This document shows, in pieces, positions 8,275 to 16,181 of a DNA stretch of 64,000 nt; position 1 is the stretch's first letter, and each line of letters starts with the position of its first letter. Origin of the DNA: Kitasatospora aureofaciens (lineage in GTDB: Bacteria > Actinomycetota > Actinomycetes > Streptomycetales > Streptomycetaceae); NCBI RefSeq assembly GCF_019192735.1, contig NZ_JAHTKP010000006.1, forward strand, positions 186,001-250,000. The letters run 5' to 3'. The position numbers and the translations under genes are program-made. The notes beneath the pieces were generated by a model. That model ran no database searches and was not told the origin of the DNA. It saw only the letters and a program-made list of their open reading frames with translations.

Positions 8275-9003
8275 TCAGTTCGGCCGGTCGTTGCCTCGGT
8301 ACAGCTGGGAGCCGGCGACGACGACCTGCCGGTCGGGGTCGGGGTGTGCGTCGAGCTCGTCGGCGCTTCTGTAGCCGAGGACCACGCTGGTGCGGGTCGT
8401 CGCGCTGGTGTTGGGGCCTACGGTGTGGAAGACCGTGCCGTCGAAGAGCAGGATGCCGCCGGCGGGGACGGGTACGGGGACGGCCTGGTCGATGAGGTCG
8501 GCGAGTTCGGGGTGCTCGTCCATCCAGGTGCCGCCTCCGTCGGGCTGCGGGACGCCGACGTAGGGGGCTCGGTGGGAGCCGGGGACGATCCAGGTGCAGC
8601 CGGTCTCGATGGCCGCGTCCTCGAAGTACAGGACGGCGGTGAGCAGGCCGCGGGTGGGCTGGAGGATGTCGCGGTGCAGCCGCGGTTCCTGCGCGCCGGG
8701 GGCGTTGACGGAGCCCTGGTTGTGCCGGTTGAGGACGTAGACGACATTGGGGCCGAGAAGGGCGGTGAGTGCTCCGGTGAGGGCGGGGTGGGCGACGAGC
8801 CGGTGCAGCACGGCCCGGTCGTGCTGGTAGAGCCGGTACACCTTCGCCTGCCTGGCGGGCAGCCGGGCGGCGCGCGCCCGGACCACCCCAGCGACGTCGT
8901 CGAGAAGGTCTCGAGGGAGGCCAGGGTCGGGCAGGCGCAGGTAGCCGAGGTCGCGGAAATGGCGGGCCTGCTGCTCGGTCAGCATGGACTGTTTGGTGAG
9001 CAC
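8275..9003 (-). CDS. Phytanoyl-CoA dioxygenase (PhyH) family protein
   Basis: This 242-residue protein belongs to the Fe(II)/2-oxoglutarate oxygenases. The iron-binding HxD is seen in PRLHRDILQP (about 108-115) and the distal histidine in LFDGTVFHTVGPNTS, followed by arginines for 2-oxoglutarate. Family members hydroxylate small molecules, often in natural-product pathways. The GTG at 9003 is preceded by AAAGGAG nine bases upstream; an ATG at 8985 is an alternative. It lies 15 bases from the nucleotidyltransferase stop, so the two are probably co-transcribed. The substrate is unknown. Confidence 0.88.
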   Translation of the reverse strand: MLTKQSMLTEQQARHFRDLGYLRLPDPGLPRDLLDDVAGVVRARAARLPARQAKVYRLYQHDRAVLHRLVAHPALTGALTALLGPNVVYVLNRHNQGSVNAPGAQEPRLHRDILQPTRGLLTAVLYFEDAAIETGCTWIVPGSHRAPYVGVPQPDGGGTWMDEHPELADLIDQAVPVPVPAGGILLFDGTVFHTVGPNTSATTRTSVVLGYRSADELDAHPDPDRQVVVAGSQLYRGNDRPN

Positions 9004-9018
9004 GGTGCTGATCTCCTT

Positions 9019-9888
9019 TCAGGCGGTGCGGCCGAAGGCGGCGAGGCGCTCGGGGGTGCCGAGGTCGGGAGCGGCGGTGCGGATGTTGTAGGCGCCCACG
9101 CGGTGGCCGTGGCTGATCGCCCAGGGCATGAACTGCCGGTACAGGTCGGCCTCGGCGGGGCGGGCGAGGCGTTGGGCGTACTCCTCGAAGAGGGTCTGGA
9201 ACGCGGTGGGGGTGAGGACGACGGCGCCGGTGCTGGTGGCCTGCCGCAAGCTCTGCCGGCTCCCGGCGGGCAGGGTGGCGTCCACGCCTTCCAGGGCGTG
9301 GACGATGTAGTGGTCGTCGGGGTCGAGGAACAGCCTGCCCGCGTTCTGCGCGGCCTGGCCGGGTGCGGTGGTGACGGTCCAGGTCACCGCCGCCGCGAGG
9401 GAGCAGTGTGCGGCAACGGCGGAGGGCAGTCGGCTGAACGGGAAGAGGGTGTCGGCGGGCAGGATGACGGCTGCCGGGGTGTCGGGCAGGTCGCGCAGGG
9501 CCGCGTACGCGGCGCCGGCGGTGCCGAGCGGGTGGTCCTCGCGGTGGATGGTCAGCTCCACCTGCCGCGCCGAGCGGGTGAGGGCGTAGGTCTCGACGGC
9601 CTCGGCACCGGCCTGGGGGCAGGTGCTGGTGAGCACGGCAATACGGCGGAACCCGGCGGCGGCGAGAGCGTCGAGGACGTGGCCGAGCATCGGGACGCGG
9701 CCGGCGGGGGTGTCGATCGGCACCAGCACCTTCGGCGTGCGGTGCAGCTCGGGGTCGTCCGTGGCGCGCAGGCGGCTGCCCTTGCCGCCGGCCAGGACCA
9801 GGGCGACAGCGCGGGCGGGCAGGGAGACGAGGCTGCTGGTGTACCAGGCGGCGGGGCGGGTGGTGTCGGTGGTGCTCCGTTCGGTCAC
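9019..9888 (-). CDS. Sugar-phosphate nucleotidyltransferase-like protein
   Basis: The 289-residue product has the NTP-transferase signature VLAGGKGSRL at about 32-41 followed by KVLVPI, and a central VILPADTLFPF with the acidic metal-binding site. Such enzymes join a sugar- or amino-alcohol-phosphate to a nucleotide. The GTG at 9888 follows GGAGG. It sits between a PhyH dioxygenase and a NUDIX hydrolase on the same strand. The NUDIX enzyme might trim the activated product, but no substrate can be assigned from sequence. Confidence 0.82.
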   Translation of the reverse strand: MTERSTTDTTRPAAWYTSSLVSLPARAVALVLAGGKGSRLRATDDPELHRTPKVLVPIDTPAGRVPMLGHVLDALAAAGFRRIAVLTSTCPQAGAEAVETYALTRSARQVELTIHREDHPLGTAGAAYAALRDLPDTPAAVILPADTLFPFSRLPSAVAAHCSLAAAVTWTVTTAPGQAAQNAGRLFLDPDDHYIVHALEGVDATLPAGSRQSLRQATSTGAVVLTPTAFQTLFEEYAQRLARPAEADLYRQFMPWAISHGHRVGAYNIRTAAPDLGTPERLAAFGRTA

Positions 9889-9957
9889 GGGGGGTCCTCC
9901 CGGGTGGGCGGGTGAGCTGGGGTACCGGGGCCGGCCCGCTCTCCGTCTCCCGAGGGA

Positions 9958-10503
9958 TTACAGGAGCCGGAGGTAGTCCAGGGCGAGGTAGGCCGCGGCG
10001 GTGTCGGTCATCTCGCCCGCGCAGAGCACGCAGGTGCGGAACTCCTGCAGGCCGAGGGTGACGACGTCGATGAACTCGGTTCGTTCGGGGGTCGGTTCGG
10101 CGACCTTGGTGCAGTTGGTGGCGACGAAGGCGAACCGGCGGGTGTCGGAGTAGGCGTCGTGCCAGTACGGCCCGACCAGTTGGGCCTCGCCCTGGTAGCC
10201 GGTCTCCTCCAGCAGCTCCCGGGCGACTGCATCGGCCGCTTGCTCCCCGGGTTCAATGAAGCCGCCGGGGAGTTCGAACAGCACGCGGCCCGGGCCGGGC
10301 CGGTACTGGCGGGCGAGGATGACGCGCTGGTCGGTGGTGAGGGCGAGCACCGCGCCTGCCGGGCGCTCGCTCTTCAAGTAGAACTCCTCCTTCCTGCCGT
10401 CGGGCAGTTCGAAGTCGACGCGGTCGACGGACCGGCCGAACTTGCGGAAGACGGTGGTGCGTTCGATCTCGCGCCACGACGCGGTGGTGGTGTCGGTCGT
10501 CAT
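9958..10503 (-). CDS. NUDIX hydrolase (ADP-ribose pyrophosphatase-like)
   Basis: This 181-residue protein contains a complete NUDIX box: the G(5x)E part lies in GGFIEPGE and the RELLEETGY part follows after seven residues. The flanking VILARQYRPGPG stretch resembles the ADP-sugar pyrophosphatase group. It would hydrolyse nucleoside diphosphates linked to another group. The ATG at 10503 is chosen because upstream in-frame sequence looks non-coding; no clear ribosome site precedes it. The gene is 69 bases upstream of the nucleotidyltransferase gene and divergent from the XRE-TPR gene at 10694. Confidence 0.88.
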   Translation of the reverse strand: MTTDTTTASWREIERTTVFRKFGRSVDRVDFELPDGRKEEFYLKSERPAGAVLALTTDQRVILARQYRPGPGRVLFELPGGFIEPGEQAADAVARELLEETGYQGEAQLVGPYWHDAYSDTRRFAFVATNCTKVAEPTPERTEFIDVVTLGLQEFRTCVLCAGEMTDTAAAYLALDYLRLL

Positions 10504-10693
10504 GGCCAGGACTGTACGGCCCCCGCCCGGCGCAGGTTGCCCATTGCGCCGCCGGTTCCTGATGGCGGGTGGGGCATGTCCAGGAGACCACCTGATCGGG
10601 TGATGGCGGCAGGGCAGATCGGTGGGCAGTTCGTGCCGTGGCCGATACGCTGAATCCTCTCCCTGAACCAAGAGTTAGGGGTGGGGTGTCATA

Positions 10694-11875
10694 GTGAACG
10701 CGCTGTTCAGGCGCGCGCGGCTCTCGGCGGAACTGACGCAGCGCCAGGTCGCCGAGCGGGTGCGCACGCTGGTCGAGGCGGCGACCGGACGGGAATCGTC
10801 GTTTGACGCCGGCTACGTCTCACGCATAGAACGGGGCCTCATCACCTGGCCCCACGAGCACTACCGGCAAGCCCTTTGTGCAGTCCTGGAAGCGGGAACG
10901 GCGGCCGAGCTGGGCCTGGTCGCCAAGCAGGTTCACCACCACGATCGCCACGATGAGGTGAGTTCGTCGAACCGCCGAGACGTTCTCGCGGCCGCGCTGG
11001 CTGCCATACTGCCGCCCGCCCGGCCACTCTCCCGCCTGCGCACGGGCGATGTCACCGCGATCACTGAGCGCACGAGCGCGCTGGAGCACTGGGACCGGCA
11101 GTCCGGTGGGCGGGCCGTGCGCGACTTCGCACTGCGCGAGCTGCACGCCGCGGTCGATCTCAGCGAGGCGTCGACCACGCCCGCCGTCCACACCGCGCTG
11201 CTCGGCGCGATCGCCCGCCTGGCAAACCTGGCCGCCTGGTCCTCCTTCGACGCCGGCCTGTTCACCGAGGCCCGCCCGCTGTTCCAACTCGGCTTGGCCG
11301 CCGGCCGCGAACACGGCGACAGCGGCTTGCTGTGCCACCTGGCCACGAATGCCGCCCGCCAGGAGATCCACCTGCGCCGTCCTGATCAGGCTCTGCTGCT
11401 GGCCGGGCAGGTGGACAGGCGCCTGCCTGTGGCGGCGCGGGCGATGCTCGCCGCCGTCCGCGCCCAGGCCCACGCCCTCATGGGAGACGAGCGTCAGGTG
11501 GCCCGGCACCTGACGGCCGCCGAGCACACCTACGAGCGCGTCACCGACCCTGCTTCCGGGCCGGCCTGGACGCGGACCATCACGGCGGCCAAGGTCGGCA
11601 GCGACACGGGCTTCGCCCTCTACCTGTTGTCCGCCGCCACCGGCCGCCACCACCCCCAGCTCGTCGCCGACCTCCGGCGGGCCGCCGACCCTGGCACCAC
11701 GCAGGCCCGGGTGCGGGCGATGGCCACCGCCCGCCTCGCCACCGTGCTCTACCGGCAGGGCGACCGCACCGAAGGCGACCATCACGCCGCCCAGGCCACG
11801 GCGCTCGCGGCCACCGTCGGCTCCGCCCGTCTCGCCTCCGCCCTCACCGACATGCGCCACGCCGCCGTACGGTGA
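10694..11875 (+). CDS. XRE-family regulator with TPR-like repeats
   Basis: The 393-residue protein begins with an XRE helix-turn-helix (ARLSAELTQRQVAERVRTL, then YVSRIERGLITWP, about 8-55). It continues into a long helical region with paired helices of TPR type (ALLGAIARLANLAAW, LFQLGLAAGREHGD, HLATNAARQEIHLRRPDQAL). Such proteins typically bind a peptide or small ligand and regulate neighbouring genes. It starts with GTG at 10694 after a GGGGTGGGG stretch and is divergent from the NUDIX/nucleotidyltransferase/PhyH set, which it plausibly regulates. Confidence 0.86.
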   Translation: MNALFRRARLSAELTQRQVAERVRTLVEAATGRESSFDAGYVSRIERGLITWPHEHYRQALCAVLEAGTAAELGLVAKQVHHHDRHDEVSSSNRRDVLAAALAAILPPARPLSRLRTGDVTAITERTSALEHWDRQSGGRAVRDFALRELHAAVDLSEASTTPAVHTALLGAIARLANLAAWSSFDAGLFTEARPLFQLGLAAGREHGDSGLLCHLATNAARQEIHLRRPDQALLLAGQVDRRLPVAARAMLAAVRAQAHALMGDERQVARHLTAAEHTYERVTDPASGPAWTRTITAAKVGSDTGFALYLLSAATGRHHPQLVADLRRAADPGTTQARVRAMATARLATVLYRQGDRTEGDHHAAQATALAATVGSARLASALTDMRHAAVR

Positions 11876-11906
11876 CCGCCCCAGGAACCCGGGGCGCCGG
11901 GTGCCC

Positions 11907-12389
11907 TCAGACGGCCGGGGCCCCAGCGGCCCACCGCTGCACTTGAGCGTAGGTCTCGAAGCCGTAGCGACTGCCTGTCGGGGCGAATCCGGCCTTCATG
12001 AGGACGCGGCCCGAGGCAGGGTTGTCCGGGTGGTGCTTGGCATGCAATGCGGGCAGCCCGAGGTGGCCGAAGGCGAGCGCGAGGAGCCTCCGCAGGCCCT
12101 CCGTGGCGTAGCCCCGTCCCCAGGCGTCCGCCCGCAGGATGTAGCTGACGGTGGCAACCGGGCGCTCCAGGTGGAGTTTGACGACCCCCAGTAGGTCGCC
12201 GTCCACGGCGAGGCCGAGCATGTAGAGCGTGCGCGGTGTCTGTGCTGCGGACGCCACGGCGTTGCCCGCGTAGAACCGCGCCTCGGCCGCATCCATCGGG
12301 CCTCGTCCGAGGAACTTGATCGACTCCGGGCTATAGATGCGCTGAAGCGCCTCGGCGTCATCCGGGGCCAGCTCTCGCAGGTCGATCAC
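11907..12389 (-). CDS. GNAT-family N-acetyltransferase (RimJ/RimL type)
   Basis: This 160-residue protein has the GNAT layout: RELAPDDAEALQRIYS at the start, a central GLAVDGDLLGVVKLHLE strand pair, the acetyl-CoA loop in DAWGRGYATEGLRRLL and a GRVLMKAGFAPTGSR tail. It transfers an acetyl group to an amine, perhaps on a protein N-terminus or a small molecule; the substrate is unknown. The ATG overlaps the kinase-like gene stop by four bases. Confidence 0.88.
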   Translation of the reverse strand: MIDLRELAPDDAEALQRIYSPESIKFLGRGPMDAAEARFYAGNAVASAAQTPRTLYMLGLAVDGDLLGVVKLHLERPVATVSYILRADAWGRGYATEGLRRLLALAFGHLGLPALHAKHHPDNPASGRVLMKAGFAPTGSRYGFETYAQVQRWAAGAPAV

Positions 12390-13228
12390 ACGCTCACCGC
12401 TGCCACGAGGTCGGCGAGTTCTTCGGCGATGGGCCGGTCAGCGGGCTCGGAGAGCAGGACTCGGCGCAGGACGGCCTGGAGTTCGGGCCAGGGCGTCTCC
12501 GCCGAGAGGGGGACGGTTCGGGAGGCGATGGCGTCCCGGAGCGCTGCTGGGCCGGCCGCGCGGTCGAGCCCGGCGGCGGCGTAGTCGAGCGGCCAGTTGC
12601 CGGTCGTACATGCCCAGAGGGTGCCTGCGAGGGCGTACACGTCCCCGGGCTGCGTCGTGTTCACCGGCTGCGGGCCGGTGGAGATCCGAGCGGCCAGCTC
12701 GGGGGACGTGAGGTGGATCATCGTTCCGTCGAACGCGGTCCACGGTGTGGTCCCGATCCGACGGGACCAGGCAAAGTCGAGGAGCCGAACCCCGTGCTCG
12801 GTGTGGACGCCGTGCTGAGGCTGGATGTCGCCGTGCACCCATCCGTCAGCGTGAAGGCAGCCCACCGCGCGGCACAGGTCGACTGCGGCTGCCAGGGCCC
12901 GGGACCGGTCGGCTTCGCCCTTCCGGAGCGGCTGGAAGACCTTCCAGGTGGACGGCCCGGCCAGCCACGGAGTGACGTACCAGACGCCGTCGCCGAAGCG
13001 GCCGGCAGTCACGGTGTAACCCGGGAGCTGGTCCAGCACGGCGGCCTCGCGGGCGGTGACCTCGGCAGCGTCGCCAGTTCCGACCTTGATGCTCACTGCG
13101 GCGCGCGGGCCGGTGGCCTTCCAGACGGCCGAGCCGCGCCGGTCGCTGATCTCCTCCAGCTCGACCGGTCCGCAGACGGCCTCCGCGGCCTTCAGGGCGT
13201 CTGCGGCCTCGGGAGTGAACTCGCCCAT
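12386..13228 (-). CDS. Protein kinase-like protein
   Basis: This ~280-residue protein resembles a small Ser/Thr or aminoglycoside-type kinase. The catalytic loop is HGDIQPQH (usual HxDxxxxN), so the metal-binding asparagine is replaced by histidine, and the DFG position reads LLDFAWS. An AVSIKVG segment may hold the ATP lysine, and an APE-like SPELAAR follows. These departures suggest altered or weak catalysis. The ATG at 13228 is preceded by GAAGG; an ATG at 13246 is also in frame. The start overlaps the end of the upstream DUF6875-like gene, and the stop overlaps the GNAT gene. Confidence 0.78.
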   Translation of the reverse strand: MGEFTPEAADALKAAEAVCGPVELEEISDRRGSAVWKATGPRAAVSIKVGTGDAAEVTAREAAVLDQLPGYTVTAGRFGDGVWYVTPWLAGPSTWKVFQPLRKGEADRSRALAAAVDLCRAVGCLHADGWVHGDIQPQHGVHTEHGVRLLDFAWSRRIGTTPWTAFDGTMIHLTSPELAARISTGPQPVNTTQPGDVYALAGTLWACTTGNWPLDYAAAGLDRAAGPAALRDAIASRTVPLSAETPWPELQAVLRRVLLSEPADRPIAEELADLVAAVSV

Positions 13229-13848
13229 TCTCGTACTGCCTTCCATTCGCAAGGGATGTGCTCGAAGACGTTTCGCCCCTCGTCCTTCGCCACGGCCACC
13301 GCCGCCGCGAGGTCGGGCGTGTCCATCAGGAACTGCGGGTCCAGGGGCCGGACGGCTGCTCGCACCGGGAGGAACGAGAAGGGCGGCGGCGGGATGCTCC
13401 GGCCGCCCCTGTCCGACTCCACAGCACCCAGGGCGAACTTGCCGAACATCACGCCGACAGGCCCGTACAGGTTCTTCAACGCCCAGTGCGGCCAGGCCAT
13501 CAGTTCACGGTGATCAGCATCGGCGCAGTGCCCGAGGAGCACCACGTTCTCGCACGCCAGTAGACCGTTGGGCCGGGTCATGAGCGGGCGGACCCACTCC
13601 GCAGCCTGCACGCCCGCGTAGAACAAAGCTGCTTCGACCTCGTACCGGTGCGCGCCCGGGACGATCTCATAGACGGTCCACCCGGTCATTCCGCGTGCCG
13701 TTGACGGTTCGAGGAACGGGCAGTGCTCGTACAACGCGGCGAGGTAGCTGCCCACGTCCGCGCTGATCGGGTTCTCCGACCGGGCCTCGGTGAGGCGGAG
13801 CGCCCCGGCGATCAGCCGGGGCGCTCCGCCGGATGGTGCAGTGATCAC
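13192..13848 (-). CDS. DUF6875-like protein
   Basis: The 218-residue product contains HWALKNLYGPVGVMFGKFALG and IPPPPFSFLPVRAAV, a pattern I associate with DUF6875 proteins of actinobacteria; this assignment is from memory and moderate. No catalytic motif is recognised. The GTG at 13848 overlaps the stop of the upstream frameshifted gene (GTGA), which supports that start, and the 3' end overlaps the kinase-like gene. It is one link in a chain of translationally coupled minus-strand genes from about 14.26 to 11.9 kb. Confidence 0.7.
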   Translation of the reverse strand: MITAPSGGAPRLIAGALRLTEARSENPISADVGSYLAALYEHCPFLEPSTARGMTGWTVYEIVPGAHRYEVEAALFYAGVQAAEWVRPLMTRPNGLLACENVVLLGHCADADHRELMAWPHWALKNLYGPVGVMFGKFALGAVESDRGGRSIPPPPFSFLPVRAAVRPLDPQFLMDTPDLAAAVAVAKDEGRNVFEHIPCEWKAVREWASSLPRPQTP

Positions 13849-14259
13849 CGGGCGGTCTTCGCGGGGACCAGGTCGTCTCCGTCCCCCGGGGCGGGCGAGC
13901 AGTCCCACTCCGCCCAGACCTCACCCGAGTTGCGGTAGCGGGCCAGGGCCTCGGAGTTGACTGCGCCGTCCGCGTTGGTGAACCAGATCTCGGGCAGCGG
14001 GCCGTACGCCTCCTCGTAGGCGCTCACCCAGGAGATGAAGCCGGTGCCCTTGTTCTCGACGTGGGCGAGCTTGCGGCCGGCGCGCGGCGGTGAAGGCGTC
14101 GTACGCGTCCGGGTCGGTCGCGAGCTGGTGCCACGCGGAGTCGATGGCGGCGGAGAACATCTCCGGCGCGGCCTGGCCGGCGTCGATCCGACGCGCGGCG
14201 ATCGTGAAGAACTTGCCCAGCTCGTCCAGCTCGCCGCCGGACTTGATGGCCGTGTTCAC
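13845..14259 (-). pseudogene. Frameshifted hypothetical gene
   Basis: Two partly overlapping reading frames read as one ~137-residue protein if one base is removed near 14085-14095 in a GCGCGCCGGCCGC stretch. The first frame begins VNTAIKSGGELDELGKFF at a GTG (14259) preceded by GGAGGGG and runs to DAYDAFTAAR. The second continues GRKLAHVENKGTGFISWV and ends with EVWAEWDCSPAPG at 13845. The shift may be a true mutation or a sequencing error in a GC run. The stop overlaps the start of the DUF6875-like gene. No function is recognised. Confidence 0.7.
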
Positions 14260-14406
14260 GGGCCCCTCCAAACAGGGTTGACGCTGCTCGACCGGACGGC
14301 CGAGCAGCGGTGCAGTGGTGCTCCTTCGCCGAGGTGGCGGGTGCGTGATAGACCGTAAGGAGGTGGCTACGGACGGTGCCATAATCTTGCACCGTCTTGC
14401 ACGGAT

Positions 14407-15255
14407 TCACCCAAGAGAGGCTATGGCCTGCTCAATCAGCGCCCTGGCCTGCGGGCCGTGGACCGCCATGGAGGAGAGGATCTTGAAGGCCTTCGAGTAC
14501 GCGGCGATCTCGCCGGGCGTTGTGATCTTGAGGACGGCGGTCAACAGCTCGGCGTCCACCTGGCGATCATCGAACATGTAGAAGGCTTCGAGCGGCCACA
14601 TGGTGCGTGGCGCGTTGAAGGGGATCACCCCGAGACTGACACGGGGCAAGACCATGACGTCGAGCAGGTGGCGCAACTGATCCAGCATGGCTTCAGCGTC
14701 GCCGAGGGGGTAACGCAGGACGGCCTCTTCCAGAACGAACGCGAACGTCCGGTTCCCCTGGTAGAGGTAGCGCCCGCGTTGAAGCCGACTGTCCACGGCG
14801 TCCTCAACATCGTTGGGCGTGTCCTGGAAAGCCGTGATGGTGCTCATCAACGCACGGGCGTAGTCGCGGCGCTGGACGATCCCGGGCATGACGTTGGAGC
14901 AGTACATCCGGATCTGGCGGCTGTTCTCAAACAGCGGCAGGATCGCGTCCTGGGCGTGCTTCATCCCAGTCCTGTGCAGCCGCTTCCACTGGACGTACAT
15001 CTCGTCGGCCGCGCGGCTTGCGGCGATCAGGTCTGCGGCTTGGTCCTCCGCGCCGCAGGCTGCGCACCATCGGTGAATGTCGTCGGCGGACGGCGGCGTC
15101 TTGGCGTGCGCGATGCGCGACACCTTTGATTCGCTGAACCCCGTGCGGAGGGCCAGATCATGCCCTGACAGGCCGGCGTCCTGCCGCAGGTCTCTCAACC
15201 TCTTGGCAATGGTCTCGCGGGCACTCTGGGCACTGGACGAAGGCGAAAGGGGCAT
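14407..15255 (-). CDS. XRE-family regulator (DUF5753 type)
   Basis: This 282-residue regulator has an XRE helix-turn-helix (KRLRDLRQDAGLSGHDLALRTGFS, then KVSRIAHAKTPPS, about 18-58) and a DUF5753 domain with PGIVQRRDYARALM and EEAVLRYPLGD. In streptomycetes such genes pair with DUF397 or DUF6879 partners; here the DUF6879 gene ends 25 bases upstream. The two are likely transcribed together from upstream of 16040. Confidence 0.9.
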   Translation of the reverse strand: MPLSPSSSAQSARETIAKRLRDLRQDAGLSGHDLALRTGFSESKVSRIAHAKTPPSADDIHRWCAACGAEDQAADLIAASRAADEMYVQWKRLHRTGMKHAQDAILPLFENSRQIRMYCSNVMPGIVQRRDYARALMSTITAFQDTPNDVEDAVDSRLQRGRYLYQGNRTFAFVLEEAVLRYPLGDAEAMLDQLRHLLDVMVLPRVSLGVIPFNAPRTMWPLEAFYMFDDRQVDAELLTAVLKITTPGEIAAYSKAFKILSSMAVHGPQARALIEQAIASLG

Positions 15256-15280
15256 GATCTGGCAGTCCTGCGTCTGACGG

Positions 15281-15805
15281 TCAGACGGTGAACTTCTCGT
15301 GCTCGACGCCGCGCTCCCACACCGCTTCGAAGGCCGTGGCGCACAGCGCGATCACAGTAGGATCTTCCGAGTACTGCGGTTCCAGCGCGACACCCGGACC
15401 GTCGAACAGGTTGAAACGGACGGCCCGGTGGTCCACCAACCAGAAGTCGTTGCCGGGCAAGGCGAGCGTCGAAGCCTCGCTTCGGGGAAGCCAGCGCACC
15501 TGCTCGCCGATGGCCAGGTTCACGCTCGTGATGTGGTGCTCGTACCGCACGTACTCCGCCACCGGGACCGAGACGACGCGGGCGCGCTTCACCTCCACCC
15601 CCCGGGCGACGGCACGGCGAACCAGGTCGCTCCACCCATGCCAGTACTCGGAGTCGGGGTCCACATCGACGGCTTCACCGCGGCGCCACTTTGCCAGCTC
15701 CGTGGCCTCCTCTGCGACGCTGTATTGATCACGCAGTTCCAGGTGGACCGCCGAAACCTGCGCCGAGTCCAGCAGTTCAGCGAAGCTCGGAACGTTCTGC
15801 GTCAT
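15281..15805 (-). CDS. DUF6879 family protein
   Basis: The 174-residue protein fits the DUF6879 pattern: a start with PSFAELLDSAQ, VHLELRDQYS, then RARVVSVPVAEYVRYEH, EQVRWLPRSEAS and LPGNDFWLVDHRAVRFNLFDG, ending FEAVWERG. Members lie beside XRE/DUF5753 regulators and are probably their effectors or targets; the biochemical role is unknown. Its start overlaps the 3' end of the small upstream gene by 29 bases. Confidence 0.88.
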   Translation of the reverse strand: MTQNVPSFAELLDSAQVSAVHLELRDQYSVAEEATELAKWRRGEAVDVDPDSEYWHGWSDLVRRAVARGVEVKRARVVSVPVAEYVRYEHHITSVNLAIGEQVRWLPRSEASTLALPGNDFWLVDHRAVRFNLFDGPGVALEPQYSEDPTVIALCATAFEAVWERGVEHEKFTV

Positions 15806-16040
15806 CGCACGCCTTCCTGAGAATCGGCACCATCCGGGCCGGAATCCGAATCACTGCCTCGTGAGCGGGGATCGTGTTGTCGTGGTCCGGGCCGTGGCCG
15901 GCCGCGAGCACGCCGGCGATCGACTCCTCGTCGGCCGTGTAGCTCTGAACCAGCAAGCCCCCGTTCCCCTCATCCACCCACACGGTAGGACTGTTGCCCT
16001 GGCCGGTCTCCGGGTCGATACCCACGAACCGTATCTGCAT
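15777..16040 (-). CDS. Small hypothetical protein upstream of DUF6879
   Basis: This 87-residue protein begins MQIRFVGIDPETGQGNSPTV and ends in a helical RMVPILRKACDDAERSELR. The ATG at 16040 has GAGGGG just upstream, which favours it over the longer in-frame start at 16112. Similar small acidic proteins often precede DUF6879/XRE pairs. It overlaps the DUF6879 gene, so it is probably the first gene of a three-gene unit. Confidence 0.78.
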   Translation of the reverse strand: MQIRFVGIDPETGQGNSPTVWVDEGNGGLLVQSYTADEESIAGVLAAGHGPDHDNTIPAHEAVIRIPARMVPILRKACDDAERSELR

Positions 16041-16181
16041 GACCACCCCTCCAGTCACCTCGCTTGCGTGGGCTTGCATGGTCGTTGGTGCCAGAACCAG
16101 CATTGCCCGCATGCGGGCGGTCTGTCAGCCGAATCTGCCGCATCGCGGTGGCCGCTGCCGTACAACCGGGTCCTGTACGGG

